Position numbers and translations under genes: made by a program. A DNA stretch of 64,000 nt from Sphingomonas sp. BK580 (lineage in GTDB: Bacteria; Pseudomonadota; Alphaproteobacteria; Sphingomonadales; Sphingomonadaceae). Below, one piece after another: positions 1 to 8,706 of the stretch. Location of the stretch: positions 62,001-126,000 of the forward strand of contig NZ_JACIAY010000007.1 in NCBI RefSeq assembly GCF_014194975.1, read 5' to 3'. The notes under the pieces are model-generated. The model saw only the letters and a program-made list of their open reading frames with translations. It ran no database searches and was not told the origin of the DNA. Position 1 is the stretch's first letter. The number at the start of each line of letters is the position of its first letter.

Positions 1-591
1 CTCGCGCGCGGCATTCTCGATGCGGCTGCTGCCCCGCGCGGTGACCGCCGCCATCAGCACGTTCTCGGTCGCGCCCACCGAGACGATCGGGAAGGTGTAG
101 CGCCCGCCGCTCAGCCGCCCGCCGGGGGATGTCGCGGTGACATAGCCCGCGCTCATCTCCAGCTCGGCGCCGATCGCCTGCAGCGCCTTGAGGTGGAGAT
201 CGATCGGCCGGTTGCCGATGGCGCAGCCGCCCGGCAGCGACACCCGCGCCTGCCCCGCGCGCGCCAGGATGGGCCCGAGCACCAGGATCGAGGCGCGCAT
301 CTTGCGCACGATGTCATAGGGCGCCTCGGTCGAGGTGAGCTGGCCGGCGCGGATCGTCATCACGCGGCCGAAATCCTCCGGCCGACTGCCCTCGATCGTG
401 GTCGAGGCGCCGAGCTGGTTGAGCAGGTGGCCGAAGCCGTCGACGTCGGCGAGCCGCGGCAGGTTGCGCAGCGTCACCGGCTCGTCGGTGAGCAGCGCGC
501 AGGGCATCAGCGTCAGCGCGGCGTTCTTGGCGCCGGAGATGGGGAGACGACCGTTCAGGCGGTTACCGCCGCGGATGAGAATGCGATCCAT
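1..591 (-). CDS. murA: UDP-N-acetylglucosamine 1-carboxyvinyltransferase (MurA), N-terminal part, cut by window edge
   Basis: MurA transfers enolpyruvate from PEP to UDP-GlcNAc, the first committed cytoplasmic step of peptidoglycan synthesis. The 197 visible residues begin [20 protein letters not shown] and carry the early SGAKNAAL substrate loop. The PEP-binding cysteine lies in the [12 protein letters not shown] segment at about residue 123 (Cys115 in E. coli). The frame is open to base 1, so about half of a normal 420-residue protein lies outside the window. The ATG at 589-591 fits the family N-terminus. The gene is divergent from the Crp-like gene, leaving about 140 bases for both promoters. 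Identification is secure. Confidence 0.95.
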   Translation of the reverse strand, partial: MDRILIRGGNRLNGRLPISGAKNAALTLMPCALLTDEPVTLRNLPRLADVDGFGHLLNQLGASTTIEGSRPEDFGRVMTIRAGQLTSTEAPYDIVRKMRASILVLGPILARAGQARVSLPGGCAIGNRPIDLHLKALQAIGAELEMSAGYVTATSPGGRLSGGRYTFPIVSVGATENVLMAAVTARGSSRIENAARE

Positions 592-729
592 CGCGCCGCT
601 CTATCGAAGCCCCGGGCGGTCGCCAAGGATGAGCGAACATGGTGACCCCCGCGTGCGCTTGATCGGTTTTAATGCACGTTGGTCGATCCCCCGCGTAACG
701 AACGCACAGATCAAGGGGATATCCACCGG

Positions 730-1470
730 GTGCCAGCGCGTAGCCTCGCCGACAGGATCGGCGACATGATTGTCCTCACCGCGCCCGAACGCGCGGCGCT
801 CGATCAGCTGGGCGAGCGCGAGCGCACCGTCCGCAAGGGCATGACGCTGGTCCGCGAGAATGAACGCGCCACCGAGCTGTTCGCGCTGAAGAGCGGCATG
901 CTGATCGCTTATGTCCTGCTCGACGACGGCAGCCGGCAGATCCTGCGTTTCATCTTCCCCGGCGACCTCGCCGGCATGGCGGTGATCGCCTTCGGCAAGG
1001 CACCGCACGCGCTGCTGGCGCTCGCCGACAGCGTGGTGGTGCCGATCGACCGCGCGCAGGTGGCCGATATCGTCTTCCGCTTCCCGCGCGTCGCGCTCGC
1101 GCTCGCCGCGCTCGAACAGGTCGAGCGCGCGACGCTGACCGATCGGCTCGCCGGCCTCGGCCGCCTCTCCGCCAAGGCGCGCGTCGCCGCGGTCCTGCTC
1201 GACCTGCGCGATCGTATCCGTCGGCAGGACGACAGCACCGGCGACACCTTCATGCTGGGGCTGACGCAGGAGGAGATCGGCGACGCCACCGGCCTCACCG
1301 CGGTGCACGTCAACCGCATGCTGCGCCAGCTCGAGGACCAGGGGCTGATCGCGCGCTCGGGCGGGCGGGTCACGTTGCTCGACGAGGCGCGGCTGACGCG
1401 CAGCGCCAACCACGTCGACCGCCTCGCCGCGGTCGACCTGAGCTGGCTGCCCGGGCCGAGCGAGGGGTAG
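730..1470 (+). CDS. Crp/Fnr-family transcriptional regulator
   Basis: Predicted cytoplasmic DNA-binding regulator with an N-terminal cyclic-nucleotide-binding-type beta-roll (about residues 15-130, including RQILRFIFPGDLAG) and a C-terminal winged helix (LTQEEIGDATGLTAVHVNRM as recognition region). I prefer the GTG at 730 because AAGGGG at 713-718 lies 11 bases upstream. The frame stays open to 679, and an ATG at 766 is a shorter alternative. No cysteine cluster typical of FNR oxygen sensors is visible in the N-terminus, so redox sensing by an iron-sulfur cluster is unlikely. The ligand and targets are unknown. It is transcribed divergently from murA. Confidence 0.85.
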   Translation: MPARSLADRIGDMIVLTAPERAALDQLGERERTVRKGMTLVRENERATELFALKSGMLIAYVLLDDGSRQILRFIFPGDLAGMAVIAFGKAPHALLALADSVVVPIDRAQVADIVFRFPRVALALAALEQVERATLTDRLAGLGRLSAKARVAAVLLDLRDRIRRQDDSTGDTFMLGLTQEEIGDATGLTAVHVNRMLRQLEDQGLIARSGGRVTLLDEARLTRSANHVDRLAAVDLSWLPGPSEG

Positions 1471-1508
1471 CGCGGCGACAGCGGCGCTCGCTCGCCTCCG
1501 CGTCGCCG

Positions 1509-1533
1509 TTATCCTGAACGCGTCTCAGCATCC
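1509..1533. repeat. Single arm of family-B intergenic repeat
   Basis: The sequence begins TTATCCTGAACGCGTCTCAG, then CATCC. It resembles the arms of the elements at 3302, 5757 and 17759. It lies just past the 3' end of the Crp-like gene, between convergent genes. No matching second arm is obvious nearby. Confidence 0.5.
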
Positions 1534-1583
1534 GCCGCGCCGCGCGACCGGCGGCCGTGGCGTCATGCTCGCTGCGCGCCGCG

Positions 1584-2960
1584 CTACCGCCGCACCCCGC
1601 TCGCCGCCAGCTCCGCGTCGATCGCCGCCACCAGCGGCGCCAGCCCCGCCGCGTCGCGCGCCTCGGCGCGCAGCGTCAGCGCGGCCTGGGTGTTGGACGC
1701 GCGCAGCAGCCACCAGCCCTCGTCGGTCGACACGCGCACCCCGTCGGTGCGGTTGACCCGCGCGCCCGCGGCGTCGAGCCGCGCCGCCACCTCCGCCACC
1801 ACCGCGAGCTTGCGCGCCTCGTCGACCGGCACGCGCCACTCGGGCGTGGTGCAGCGCGGCGGCAGCGCGGCGCGCAGCTCCGCGAGCGGCTCGCCCGAGC
1901 GCCGCACCGCGCGCAGCAGCCGCACCGCCGCGTACAGCGCGTCGTCGAAGCCGTAATAACCGTGCGCGAAGAAGATATGGCCCGACAGCTCGCCCGCGAG
2001 CGGCGCGCCCACCTCCTTCATCTTCGACTTCATCTCGCTGTGACCGGTGCGCCACATCAGCGCCTTGCCGCCCAGCGCCGCGATCCGGTCGAACAGCGCG
2101 TCGCTCGATTTCACGTCGGCGACGATGGTCGCGCCGGGCAGCTCCTCGAGCAAGGGCGCGGCGAGCAGCGCCAGGATCTCGTCGCCCCACAGCACGCGCC
2201 CGTCGGCGTCGACCGCGCCGATGCGGTCGCCGTCGCCGTCGAAGGCGACACCCAGGTCGAGCTGCTCGCGCGCGACCAGGGCCTTGAGGTCGGCGAGATT
2301 GGCCTCGACGGTCGGGTCGGGATGATGGTTCGGGAAGCGACCGTCGACGTCGCAGAACAGCAGGTGATGCTCGCCGGGCAGGTGCGCGGTGAGCGCGCGC
2401 ACCACCTCGCCCGCGGCGCCGTTGCCCGCGTCCCATCCCACGCGGAGCGGCCGCCCCTGCTCGCGCTCGGGGTCACCCGCGAGGAGTCGCTCGACGTAGT
2501 CGGCGCGAACGTCGCGCTCGCTCACCATACCCTGACCGCTGGTCCAGTCCGCCGCTGCGGCGAGGCGCGCGAGATCGGTGATGTCGTCGCCGAAGAAGCT
2601 GTCGCCGCGGAGCACCAGCTTGAAGCCGTTGTCGTCGCGCGGGTTGTGGCTGCCGGTCACCTGCACCCCGCCATCGACCCCGAGCGTCGCGGCGGCGTAA
2701 TAGAGCATCGGCGACGGCCCCAGCCCGACGCGCACCACGTCGACCCCGCCCTCGCTCAGCCCGCGCACCAGCGCCGCCTCGAGCGCGGGCGAGTGGACGC
2801 GCCCGTCATAGCCGACCGCGACGCGCGAGCCGCCCGCGCGCCGCAGCCGCGTCGCGAAGCTTCGCCCGACGGCATAGGCGTCCGCCTCGGACAGGTTGGT
2901 GCCGACGGTGCCGCGCACGTCATATTCGCGCAGGATCACGGGATCGAAGCGATGGCTCAT
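1584..2960 (-). CDS. Phosphomannomutase/phosphoglucomutase (alpha-D-phosphohexomutase)
   Basis: Interconverts hexose 6- and 1-phosphates, supplying GDP-mannose or UDP-glucose precursors for polysaccharides. The 458-residue protein has the four family signatures in order: the phosphoserine loop TGSHNPRDDNGFK (usually TASHNP), the metal-binding loop DGDGDR, the sugar-binding GELSGHIFF and the phosphate-binding RASNTQAALTLR near the C-terminus. The start is the ATG at 2958-2960, giving MSHRFDPVILREYDVRGT, the usual N-terminus; a longer open frame upstream is not family-like. It lies 13 bases downstream of the J-domain gene, so the two are probably co-transcribed. Mannose versus glucose preference cannot be read from sequence. 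Confidence 0.93.
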   Translation of the reverse strand: MSHRFDPVILREYDVRGTVGTNLSEADAYAVGRSFATRLRRAGGSRVAVGYDGRVHSPALEAALVRGLSEGGVDVVRVGLGPSPMLYYAAATLGVDGGVQVTGSHNPRDDNGFKLVLRGDSFFGDDITDLARLAAAADWTSGQGMVSERDVRADYVERLLAGDPEREQGRPLRVGWDAGNGAAGEVVRALTAHLPGEHHLLFCDVDGRFPNHHPDPTVEANLADLKALVAREQLDLGVAFDGDGDRIGAVDADGRVLWGDEILALLAAPLLEELPGATIVADVKSSDALFDRIAALGGKALMWRTGHSEMKSKMKEVGAPLAGELSGHIFFAHGYYGFDDALYAAVRLLRAVRRSGEPLAELRAALPPRCTTPEWRVPVDEARKLAVVAEVAARLDAAGARVNRTDGVRVSTDEGWWLLRASNTQAALTLRAEARDAAGLAPLVAAIDAELAASGVRR

Positions 2961-2973
2961 GCCGGCGATCCGG

Positions 2974-3234
2974 TCAGTCGCGGCGCAGGCGTGCGAGCAG
3001 CGCGTCGCGCGCGGCATTGGCCTGGCGCGCGCGCTCGGGCGAGCCGCCGCGATCGGGATGGATCTCCGAGATGAGGCGGCGGTGCGCGGCACGGATCGCC
3101 GCCTCGTCGGCGTCGTGGGTCACGCCGAGCAACGCCCGCGCCTCGGCGAGCGGCGAGCGCGGCCGCCTCGGCGCGGGGCGGAGGAAGCGCCAGACCGCGT
3201 AGACGATCGCGAGAAGGAGGAGCCACTTCAGCAT
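2974..3234 (-). CDS. Small membrane-anchored J-domain (DnaJ-like) protein
   Basis: An 86-residue protein with one N-terminal membrane segment (MLKWLLLLAIVYAVWRFL), a basic linker and a C-terminal J-domain carrying HPD in EIHPDRGG. J-domains stimulate DnaK/Hsp70 ATPase activity. The layout, one transmembrane helix then a terminal J-domain, resembles Tim14/Pam18-type and DjlA-like co-chaperones. The start is the ATG at 3232-3234; a TTG six codons upstream is possible. It lies just before the phosphohexomutase gene in the same direction. The client protein is unknown. Confidence 0.85.
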   Translation of the reverse strand: MLKWLLLLAIVYAVWRFLRPAPRRPRSPLAEARALLGVTHDADEAAIRAAHRRLISEIHPDRGGSPERARQANAARDALLARLRRD

Positions 3235-3301
3235 AAGTGATGGTCGCGGCAAGAGGGCGTGACGATGGCGTGGGCTGGTGCAACCCCGCCCCGCCCGCCG
3301 G

Positions 3302-3398
3302 CGTCATCCTGAGCTCGTTGCAGCATCCACCTTCCCGCATGGACCGCGGCCGCCGGGTCCGCGGTACGGTGGATCTCCAGCCGCGTTCGGGATGACGG
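3302..3398. repeat. Family-B inverted-repeat element
   Basis: The left arm starts GTCATCCTGAGCTCGTTGCA and the right arm ends in TTCGGGATGACGG, with a GC-rich internal palindrome (GGACCGCGG...CCGCGGTACGG). It occupies the 295-base gap between the J-domain gene and mipZ. The same arms recur at 5757-5851 and 17759-17836. It looks like a non-autonomous or REP-like palindromic element. Confidence 0.6.
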
Positions 3399-3529
3399 CA
3401 GGTAAGTGGAGGGGGCATCCGCCTCACCCGCTGCGTGCTTCCGCGTACGCGGTGCCTTGGGGTGGTGCGGCGCAGCGCCGAGGTCGCTGGTTTCCTGCCC
3501 ACCCAGACGCACGGTCTCTCCCAGCACCC

Positions 3530-4366
3530 TCACGCGAACAGCGGCATCGTCGACTCGGGCAGCGCCAGCGCCGCCATCATCTCGCGCAGCTCCTGGCGCG
3601 CGGCGACGTGGCTCAGCCCCATCCCGCCGAACGCCTTGGCGTCGAGCAGCGTGAGCCCCTTGGGGAAGAGCTCGCGGTAGATCACGCGCTCGCCCAAACC
3701 GGGAATGATACGGAAGCCGACGCGTCGGGCGAGCTGGTCGAGCGCGTCCGACACCCGGCGCATGTTGCGCGCCTCCAGATATTGCAGGCGGTTGCGCAGC
3801 ACGACCCAGTCGATCGTGGTGCCGTCCTCGCGCGCGCGCGCCTTGCGCGCGTCCCAGATCAGCTCGGAGTAGAAGCTCGGCCGCGTGACCTTGTAGGTCT
3901 CGGGATCGACCTGGCCGATCAGGTCGAAGTCGACGAAACTGTCGTTCATCGGCGTCACCAGCGTGTTCGACAGCGCCGCCGCCAGCCGCGCCGCAGGATC
4001 GTCGCGCCCCGGCGTGTCGATCACCAGGAAGTCATAGCCGTCGGTGAAGCGCTGGTAGAGCTCGGCGAAGATCCCGTCGGCGCGACCGTCGCCGGTCGCG
4101 TGGTCGGGCAGCGGCAGGTCGATCGCGGAGCGCTTCACCGTCGACTCGCGGTTCTCCAGGTAGCGGCCGAGCGTGCGCTGGCGATGGTCGAGGTCGATGC
4201 AGGCGACGCGCGCGCCCTTCGCCGCGAGCGCGATCGCGACATGCACCGCCGTGGTGCTCTTGCCCGTCCCGCCCTTCTCGTTGGCGAAGACGATGACGTG
4301 CGTGCGCCCGCCCGGCGCCCCCGCGCCCGGGCTCTCGTCGTGCACGCCTGCAACGGTATCGGACAA
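3530..4366 (-). CDS. mipZ: MipZ-type ParA-family ATPase (division-plane positioning)
   Basis: Alphaproteobacterial MipZ forms a polar gradient with ParB and inhibits FtsZ, setting the division site. The protein shows the deviant Walker A motif ANEKGGTGKSTTAVHVAIAL, the switch-region segment LDHRQRTLGRYLENR, Walker B DFLVIDTPGRDD and the MipZ-like C-terminal segment DAKAFGGMGLSHVAARQELR. The start is uncertain. I chose the TTG at 4364-4366 because CAGGGA lies nine bases upstream. A GTG at 4343-4345 would also keep all motifs, and longer extensions would run into panC on the other strand. MipZ versus another ParA-like protein rests on motif recognition, with good confidence. Confidence 0.88.
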   Translation of the reverse strand: MSDTVAGVHDESPGAGAPGGRTHVIVFANEKGGTGKSTTAVHVAIALAAKGARVACIDLDHRQRTLGRYLENRESTVKRSAIDLPLPDHATGDGRADGIFAELYQRFTDGYDFLVIDTPGRDDPAARLAAALSNTLVTPMNDSFVDFDLIGQVDPETYKVTRPSFYSELIWDARKARAREDGTTIDWVVLRNRLQYLEARNMRRVSDALDQLARRVGFRIIPGLGERVIYRELFPKGLTLLDAKAFGGMGLSHVAARQELREMMAALALPESTMPLFA

Positions 4367-4440
4367 TTCGTCGCATCCCTGATTGATCGCGGTTCGTCGC
4401 GACCATAGAACCCGACGCCGCGAGTTTCGAGGGGTAACGG

Positions 4441-5283
4441 GTGGAGATATATCGGGAGCTCGCCGGGCTTCGCGCGGCGCTGGAGGCGGCGCGCGCGAGC
4501 GGCCGCGAGGTGGCGCTGGTGCCGACCATGGGGGCACTGCACGCCGGCCATATCGCGCTGGTCGAGGCGGCGCGGCGGCCGGGCACGACGGTGGTGGCGT
4601 CGATCTTCGTCAACCCGCGCCAGTTCGGCGCGGGCGAGGACCTGTCGCGCTACCCGCGCAAGGAGACCAGCGACATCGCCATGCTGAGCGAGGCCGGCTG
4701 CGACCTGCTGTGGCTGCCGCCGGTGGAGCAGATGTACCCGGACGGCTTCGCCACCGCGGTGTCGGTGAGCGGGGTGAGCGAGGGACTCGACGGCGCCTCC
4801 CGGCCGGGCCATTTCGACGGCGTCGCCACCGTCGTGGCCAAGCTGTTCAACCAGGTGCGCCCGACCCGCGCCTATTTCGGCGAGAAGGACTTCCAGCAGC
4901 TCGCGGTGGTGCGGCGGATGGTGGCGGACCTCGACTTCGACATCGAGATCACCGGCGTGCCGACCCAGCGCGAGGACGACGGGCTCGCGCTGTCGTCGCG
5001 CAACGTCTACCTCTCGCCCGAGGAGCGGCAGAAAGCGGTGGCGCTGCCGCGCGCGCTGGGGGTCGCCGCGCGCGCGATCCGCGGCGGCGGCGAGTCGGCC
5101 AAGGCACTCGACGATGCCAGCGCGGCGCTGACCGCGGCCGGCTTCGAGGTCGATTACGTCGCGCTGGTCGACGCCGAGACCCTCTCGCCGGAGCCGGCGC
5201 CGGGAAGACGGCGGCAGCTGCTCGCGGCGGCGCGGCTCGGCAACACGCGGCTGATCGACAATCTCGCGGTCGACCTCGGCTGA
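4441..5283 (+). CDS. panC: Pantoate--beta-alanine ligase (pantothenate synthetase)
   Basis: Catalyses ATP-dependent condensation of pantoate and beta-alanine to pantothenate, on the route to coenzyme A. The 280 residues match the family length. The nucleotide-binding HIGH-like motif is in VPTMGALHAGHIALVEAA, followed by FVNPRQFGAGEDLSRYPR, the YFGEKDFQQLAVVRRMV segment and the KMSKS-equivalent SSRNVYLSPEER. The start is a GTG at 4441, with GAGGGG about nine bases upstream. It is divergent from mipZ with only about 75 bases between starts. panB and panD are not in the window. Confidence 0.95.
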   Translation: MEIYRELAGLRAALEAARASGREVALVPTMGALHAGHIALVEAARRPGTTVVASIFVNPRQFGAGEDLSRYPRKETSDIAMLSEAGCDLLWLPPVEQMYPDGFATAVSVSGVSEGLDGASRPGHFDGVATVVAKLFNQVRPTRAYFGEKDFQQLAVVRRMVADLDFDIEITGVPTQREDDGLALSSRNVYLSPEERQKAVALPRALGVAARAIRGGGESAKALDDASAALTAAGFEVDYVALVDAETLSPEPAPGRRRQLLAAARLGNTRLIDNLAVDLG

Positions 5284-5375
5284 GTTCGACCGAAGTCGCA
5301 TTAACCCATTAACCAATTAGAGACTCGAATCAGCGAGAACACTCCTCATTCCAAGGATTAGAGGGGTAATCCGAG

Positions 5376-5666
5376 ATGCCAACCGATTTCGAAGGCGCGC
5401 TGCTCGCCCGCCGTACCGCCGAGGCGACCCGCGGTAATGAAGACGCTGCCTATGACCTGGGCGTGGCCTATTCGACCGGCACCGCCGGCGCGACGCTCGA
5501 TCTGATCGAGGCGCACAAATGGTTCAACCTCGCCGCCGCGCGCGGCCACGCGGCGGCCGCCGCGGCGCGCGCCGAGGTGGCCGAGGACATGACCGCGCGC
5601 GAGATCGCGACCGCGCAGCGCGCAGCGCGCGACGTGCTCGCGCTGGGCACCCGCCGCGCCGCCTGA
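5376..5666 (+). CDS. Small Sel1-repeat-like protein
   Basis: A 96-residue protein with one Sel1/TPR-like helical repeat (DLGVAYSTGTAGATLDLIEA and HKWFNLAAARGHAAAAAAR, about residues 27-65) and an amphipathic C-terminal helix rich in Ala and Arg. No signal peptide is seen, so a cytoplasmic scaffold role is plausible but unproven. The ATG at 5376 has a strong ribosome site (AGAGGGG, nine bases upstream). The upstream gap is unusually AT-rich and carries two TTAACC half-sites at 5301-5306 and 5309-5314. Their spacing does not fit the full CtrA consensus. The gene appears monocistronic. Confidence 0.75.
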   Translation: MPTDFEGALLARRTAEATRGNEDAAYDLGVAYSTGTAGATLDLIEAHKWFNLAAARGHAAAAAARAEVAEDMTAREIATAQRAARDVLALGTRRAA

Positions 5667-5756
5667 GCCACGCTGCCCCCCCTGCGCCCGGTCGATGACG
5701 GCGCTGTTGAGTGCGGTGGGTAGAAGGCCAGAGACGCTTGCGCCCTGCCCTATTCC

Positions 5757-5851
5757 GTCGTCCTGAGCGTGTCTCGGGATTCACTGTGCCGCTTACTCAG
5801 CGGCGGGTGGAAAGGCGGACGGGTGGATCCTGAAACGAGTTCAGGATGACG
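5757..5851. repeat. Family-B inverted-repeat element
   Basis: The arms are CGTCGTCCTGAGCGTGTCTC, then GGGATTC, and GGATCCTGAAACGAGTTCAG, then GATGACG. They are roughly inverted around a 40-base centre. It occupies the gap between the Sel1-like gene and topA, next to a family-A element. Confidence 0.6.
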
Positions 5852-5910
5852 GCTGCGGCTGTGCGCGCAACGCATCCTGCCACCCGATCCAGCGCGATTG
5901 AGCCGCTCGC

Positions 5911-5988
5911 GTGCCCCTGCGCACGCAGGAGCCCAGAGTCACGAAGACTATCCCTGCGGCTCTGGGCTCCGGCGTTCGCCGGAGCACG
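5911..5988. repeat. Family-A composite two-hairpin repeat
   Basis: Two hairpins lie about 36 bases apart. One is CCTGCG-CA-CGCAGG at 5916-5929. The other is GCTCCGGCG-TT-CGCCGGAGC at 5966-5985, preceded by CTCTGG. The same pair occurs in the opposite order at 9724 and 30861. It sits just past the 3' end of topA, where it could also help terminate that transcript. Confidence 0.65.
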
Positions 5989-6015
5989 GCTCACCCGCGA
6001 TGGAGACGGCTGGCG

Positions 6016-8601
6016 CTACTTCTTCGCGGCAGCCTTCTTCGCGGGCGCTTTCTTGGCCGCCGCCTTTTTGGCCGGCGCCTTCGCGGCCCCCGCCTCCTTC
6101 GCCGCGGTCGCCTTCTTCGCCGGCGCCTTCTTCTTGACCGGCTTCTTCGCCGGCGCCGCGGCGGCGCGATCGTCGATGAGTTGCGCCGCCTCCTCCAGCG
6201 TCAGCTGATCGGGCGCGATCGTCTTGGGCAAGGTCGCGTTGGTGGTGCCGTCGGTCACGTACGGCCCGTAGCGCCCTTCCATCAGCCGCAGCTCGGCCTC
6301 GGTCCGCGGGTGCGCGCCCAGCACCTTGAGCGGCGCGCGCGCGGCGCCGCGCTGCGGCCGCCCACCGCCCGCCGCCGCCTCGGCGAGCTTCACCACCGCG
6401 GCGTTCATGCCGGTCTCGAACACCTCGGCGGTCGACTGCAGCCGCGCGTATTTGCCCTCGTGCACCAGATAGGGGCCGTAGCGCCCGATGCTGGCGGCGA
6501 TGTCCTTGCCCGTCTCGGGATGCTGGCCGATCACGCGCGGCAGGTGGAGCAGCTTGAGCGCCATCTCCAGGTCGAGCTCGCCGATGTCCTTGGGGATCGA
6601 GGCGCGCTTGGCGTCCTTGCCGTCGCCGAGCTGGATGTACGGGCCGAACCGCCCCGATTTGCGCTCTACCGGCAGCCCGGTCTCGGGATCGTGGCCGAGC
6701 TGCTCGGGCGTGGCGTCCTCGGTCGCCTCGCCGCCCTGCGCGAAGCGGCGCGTGAACTTGCACTCGGGATAGTTGCTGCACGCGATGAAGGCACCGAACT
6801 TGCCGCCGCGCAGCGCCAGGCTGCCGACATGGCACGCCGGGCACAGCCGCGGGTCGGTGCCGTCGGCCTTGTCGGGGAAGAGATAGGGCGCGAGGAACTG
6901 GTCGAGCTGCGCGGTGACCTCGCTGGGCTTCTGCTCCATCACCTCGGCGGTGCGCGGCTTGAAGTCGCGCCAGAACGCCTCGAGCACCGCCTGCCACTGC
7001 GCGCGCCCGCCCGAGACGTCGTCGAGCTCCTCCTCGAGCCCGGCGGTGTAATCGTAACCGACGTAGCGCTCGAAGAAGCGCTCGAGGAAGGCGGTCACCA
7101 GCCGGCCGCTCTCCTCGGCGAAGAAGCGATTCTTCTCGACGCGGACATAGGCGCGGTCCTTCAGCGTCTTGATGATCGAGGCATAGGTCGACGGCCGGCC
7201 GATCCCCAGCTCCTCCATCCGCTTGACCAGCGACGCCTCGGAGAAGCGCGGCGGCGGCTGGGTGAAATGCTGCTCGGCCTCGACACCCTTCTTGGCGGGC
7301 GAGTCGCCCTCGCGCAGCCGCGGCAGGCGCCTGGCGTCCTCGTCCTGGCTGTCGTCCTGCCCTTCCTCGTAGAGCGCGAGATAGCCGGGGAAGAGCACCA
7401 CCTGCCCGGTCGCGCGCAGCACGTGGCGGCCGGTGCCGTCGGCCAGCTCCACCGTCGTGCGCTCCATCCGCGCCGAGGCCATCTGGCTCGCGAGCGCGCG
7501 CTTCCACACCAGCTCGTACAGCCGGGCGTGGTCGCCCGAGCCGACGCGGTCGCGCGAGAAATCGGTCGGGCGGATCGCCTCGTGCGCTTCCTGCGCGTTC
7601 TTCGCCTTGGTCTGGTACATCCGCGGCTTGTCGGGGACGTAGCCGCCGTCGTAGCGCTGCGCGATCGCGGCGCGCGCGGCGGAGATGGCGCTGCCGTCCA
7701 TCTGCACGCCGTCGGTCCGCATATAGGTGATCGCGCCGTCCTCGTAGAGCTGCTGCGCGATCCGCATCGTATGGTCGGCGGAGAAGCCGAGCTTGCGCGC
7801 CGCCTCCTGCTGCAGCGTCGAGGTGGTGAAGGGCGGCGGCGGGTTGCGCGTCGCGGGCTTGGTCTCGACCGACTCGACCGCGAACCGTCCCGCCTCGACG
7901 TCGGCCTTGGCGCGCAGCGCGTCGCCCTCGTTGCCGATCGAGAGCCGGTCGAGCTTTCGGCCCTCCCATTGCACCAGCCGCGCGACGAAGGGCGTGCCGT
8001 CGTGCTCGAGGTTCGCCGTGACCGACCAATATTCCTGCGCGCGGAACGCCTCGATCTCGCGCTCGCGCGAGACGATCAGCCGCAGCGCCACCGACTGCAC
8101 GCGCCCCGCCGACTTGGCGCCGGGCAGCTTGCGCCACAGCACCGGCGAGAGCGTGAAGCCGACGAGATAGTCGAGCGCGCGGCGCGCGCGATAGGCGTCG
8201 ATCAGGTCGGTATCGAGCTGGCGCGGATTGGCCATCGCCTGCGTCACCGCCGGCTTGGTGATAGCGTTGAAGGTGACTCGCTGGACGTCCCTGGGCAGCG
8301 CCTTGCGCTTGGCCAGCACCTCCTGGACGTGCCACGAGATCGCCTCGCCCTCGCGATCGGGGTCGGTGGCGAGGATCAGCCGGTCGGCACCCTTGGCGAG
8401 ATCGGCGATCGCCTTGAGCTGCTTGGCCTTGTCCGCGTAATTCTCCCATTCCATCGCGAACCCCTCGTCGGGGTTCACCGACCCGTCACGCGGCGGCAGG
8501 TCGCGGATATGGCCGTAGCTCGCGAGCACGCGATAGTCGGAGCCCAGATACTTTTCGATGGTCTTCGCCTTGGCGGGCGATTCGACGATGACGAGCTGCA
8601 T
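6016..8601 (-). CDS. topA: DNA topoisomerase I (type IA)
   Basis: Relaxes negative supercoils by single-strand passage. In order: N-terminal TOPRIM domain (MQLVIVESPAKAKTIEKYLG, then TDPDREGEAISWH), the active-site tyrosine in AITYMRTDGVQM, further type IA core motifs (KTLKDRAYVRVEK and GRPSTYASII regions), then C-terminal zinc-ribbon and topo-C repeats (CPACHVGSLALRGGKFGAF with CSNYPECKF). The last 45 or so residues form a low-complexity Lys/Ala/Pro tail (PAKKAAAKKAPAKKAAAKK), likely a nonspecific DNA-binding tail. The 861 residues fit the alphaproteobacterial family. The ATG at 8599-8601 is chosen over an in-frame upstream extension because MQLVIVESPAK is the universal N-terminus. Confidence 0.96.
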   Translation of the reverse strand: MQLVIVESPAKAKTIEKYLGSDYRVLASYGHIRDLPPRDGSVNPDEGFAMEWENYADKAKQLKAIADLAKGADRLILATDPDREGEAISWHVQEVLAKRKALPRDVQRVTFNAITKPAVTQAMANPRQLDTDLIDAYRARRALDYLVGFTLSPVLWRKLPGAKSAGRVQSVALRLIVSREREIEAFRAQEYWSVTANLEHDGTPFVARLVQWEGRKLDRLSIGNEGDALRAKADVEAGRFAVESVETKPATRNPPPPFTTSTLQQEAARKLGFSADHTMRIAQQLYEDGAITYMRTDGVQMDGSAISAARAAIAQRYDGGYVPDKPRMYQTKAKNAQEAHEAIRPTDFSRDRVGSGDHARLYELVWKRALASQMASARMERTTVELADGTGRHVLRATGQVVLFPGYLALYEEGQDDSQDEDARRLPRLREGDSPAKKGVEAEQHFTQPPPRFSEASLVKRMEELGIGRPSTYASIIKTLKDRAYVRVEKNRFFAEESGRLVTAFLERFFERYVGYDYTAGLEEELDDVSGGRAQWQAVLEAFWRDFKPRTAEVMEQKPSEVTAQLDQFLAPYLFPDKADGTDPRLCPACHVGSLALRGGKFGAFIACSNYPECKFTRRFAQGGEATEDATPEQLGHDPETGLPVERKSGRFGPYIQLGDGKDAKRASIPKDIGELDLEMALKLLHLPRVIGQHPETGKDIAASIGRYGPYLVHEGKYARLQSTAEVFETGMNAAVVKLAEAAAGGGRPQRGAARAPLKVLGAHPRTEAELRLMEGRYGPYVTDGTTNATLPKTIAPDQLTLEEAAQLIDDRAAAAPAKKPVKKKAPAKKATAAKEAGAAKAPAKKAAAKKAPAKKAAAKK

Positions 8602-8673
8602 AAGCGGTCGGTAGCGGTCCTTACGTGTACGCGCGAGGGTGGGTGGCCGGAGCGGGCACGTCAAGCGAGGGTA

Positions 8674-8697
8674 ATCCTCCCCGCATCGGGGGAGGAT
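8674..8697. repeat. Family-D short palindrome
   Basis: ATCCTCCCC and GGGGAGGAT form a perfect 9-bp stem with a six-base loop, between topA and the upstream dehydrogenase gene. The same palindrome core recurs at 12254, 27509 and 54680 and forms the ends of the longer elements at 25363 and 34069. It could terminate the dehydrogenase transcript, though no T-tract follows. Confidence 0.55.
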
Positions 8698-8706
8698 CTT
8701 AGGACC

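Noticed and set aside
5301..5314. Full CtrA-binding site before the Sel1-like gene
   Set aside because: Two TTAACC half-sites are present but separated by two bases, not the N7 spacing of the consensus.
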